49,979 nucleotides of DNA from an uncultured Bacillota bacterium (GTDB lineage Bacteria; Bacillota; Clostridia; Oscillospirales; Oscillospiraceae): contig CANPFP010000005.1 of the NCBI GenBank assembly GCA_947573385.1, forward strand, positions 1 through 49,979. Direction: 5' to 3'. A model generated the notes under the pieces. It saw only the letters and a program-made list of their open reading frames with translations. It was not told the DNA's origin and did not search any database. Both the position numbers and the translations under genes were made by a program. Below are positions 49,404 through 49,979 of the stretch, one piece after another. The number at the start of each line of letters is the position of its first letter. The stretch's first letter is position 1.

Positions 49404-49579
49404 TATACGCCTAAAGTTTATGCCCTGTGGGGAGGGGGAAGCTATGCGCTTTTTGTCTAATTGTTTGTGCTTTTTGCGCCTATTCAAATACGAAAGCCGC
49501 TCCATTTCCAATTAACCTGCCAGTATTCTAAACATATTTTCCCCATAACTGCTGCGCCTATTTCCGCGGCTTCGTTCAA

Positions 49580-49654
49580 GCGAATTATCCGACATTGCCT
49601 CAACGTGTTCTGGCGTTGGGGCCTTTCTGCGCCTTGCAACGCCGGATAATTCGC
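49580..49654. repeat. Inverted repeat, 12-base arms
   Basis: GCGAATTATCCG (49580-49591) and CGGATAATTCGC (49643-49654) are perfect inverse copies 51 bases apart; inside, CAACG and CGTTG can pair too. It lies in the 352-base gap between transposase and recombinase, which has no gene. Confidence 0.8.
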
Positions 49655-49673
49655 TATTCCTTATCCGAGGAGA

Positions 49674-49745
49674 AAAATAATCCGAGAAGTAGAGCGAAAA
49701 GCCAGTAAAATCAAGGCTTTCAGCAAAAACTTCTCGGATTATTTT
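49674..49745. repeat. Inverted repeat, 17-base arms, next to the tyrosine recombinase
   Basis: AAAATAATCCGAGAAGT (49674-49690) and ACTTCTCGGATTATTTT (49729-49745) are perfect inverse copies around a 38-base spacer. ATCCGAG occurs again just upstream (49662-49668). The right arm ends ten bases before the recombinase stop. It may be a recombinase core site, a transposon end, or a bidirectional terminator. Confidence 0.8.
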
Positions 49746-49755
49746 CAAGCGCAAT

Positions 49756-49979
49756 TCATTTCAAAAAATCTGTGGGAGAGGTCTGCCGCTTTGGATCATC
49801 GGCTGGATCAGCATCCCAAAACCATCTCCGGTTCCATTCTCGGATATGCTTGTCGGTAGTGGTTTGGGAAAGCTCGGCATATCGTTCTGTCGTAGCAACA
49901 GAGGCGTGGCCCAGGAAGTTTTTAATCGCCATCAGGGGAACACCAGCTTCCAGCATATGTGTGGCGGTGGTATGGCGCA
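49756..49979 (-). CDS. Tyrosine recombinase, C-terminal part (runs off window)
   Basis: The visible 74 residues include RHTTATHMLEAGVPLMAIKNFLGHASVATTERYAELS. This has the R-H, the LGH and the nucleophile Tyr in TTERYAE of the phage-integrase family. The start lies beyond base 49979. After the catalytic block, about 30 basic and aromatic residues end in SPTDFLK. It points toward the IS91 fragment across two inverted repeats, which could be its recognition sites. Confidence 0.88.
   Translation of the reverse strand, partial: RHTTATHMLEAGVPLMAIKNFLGHASVATTERYAELSQTTTDKHIREWNRRWFWDADPADDPKRQTSPTDFLK

Larger units (their letters stand above)
48834..49979. mobile_element. 3' part of an IS91-family element with associated tyrosine recombinase (runs off window)
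   Basis: It contains the C-terminal half of an IS91 transposase, an AT-rich tail with two large inverted repeats, and the end of a tyrosine recombinase gene in the opposite direction. Some IS91-family elements are known to carry an extra Y-recombinase gene. Whether both belong to one element is inferred. Confidence 0.6.

Overview
The window looks like a chromosomal segment of a GC-rich anaerobic Firmicute, most likely an Oscillospirales gut bacterium of the Flavonifractor / Lawsonibacter / Pseudoflavonifractor kind. This is an inference from high GC, AGGAGG-type ribosome binding sites, the rplM-rpsI pair with a Firmicutes-type leader, and the gene families present. No rRNA is present to fix the genus.

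Bases 1 to about 34,740 are the right part of a temperate contractile-tailed phage (prophage 1); its left end and integrase lie outside. The order is: an amidoligase / gamma-glutamylcyclotransferase / zinc-ribbon cassette (3-1562); a lambda-type packaging and head module (1759-11383: small and large terminase, portal, ClpP-like protease with an internal Nu3-like scaffold start, decoration protein, E-type capsid, neck proteins); a P2-type contractile tail module (11396-22342: sheath, tube, a gpE/gpE' pair made by a -1 frameshift at T_TTT_TTG, tape measure, X, D, V, U, W, J, I); and then a complete diversity-generating retroelement (DGR). The DGR consists of a 924-residue Ig-like/lectin-fold fibre ending in a variable repeat, an Avd-like protein, an adenine-rich template repeat and a reverse transcriptase with the SQ motif. 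All 19 differences between template and variable repeat fall on template adenines; none of the 100 other positions differs. Small proteins, membrane/holin proteins and a two-domain endolysin follow (27289-31031). Next come accessory genes sharing a repeated promoter block (31148-32515) and a lysogeny-type region (32822-34420) with an excisionase-like protein, two paralogous HTH proteins and a GIY-YIG-HTH fusion. Four ATGCACCC repeats at 34678-34738 may mark the attachment end.

Bases about 34,790-39,450 are host chromosome: rpsI and rplM (minus strand, with promoter and candidate L13 leader), a TtcA-like tRNA thiolase, a ComEC-like metallo-hydrolase, an N-acylglucosamine 2-epimerase-family gene with an operator over its promoter, and the first ~50 codons of a radical SAM (SPL-like) gene.

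That radical SAM gene is cut by a second element that appears lower in GC. The element starts with a large serine recombinase (39453-40955), followed by a 2316-residue tape-measure protein (41260-48210) and a 5'-truncated small gene. No distal tail or lysis genes lie between tape measure and recombinase, so this is a deleted or unusual element. At about 48,834 it is joined to the 3' part of an IS91-family transposase gene, then two long inverted repeats and the C-terminus of a tyrosine recombinase that runs off the window.
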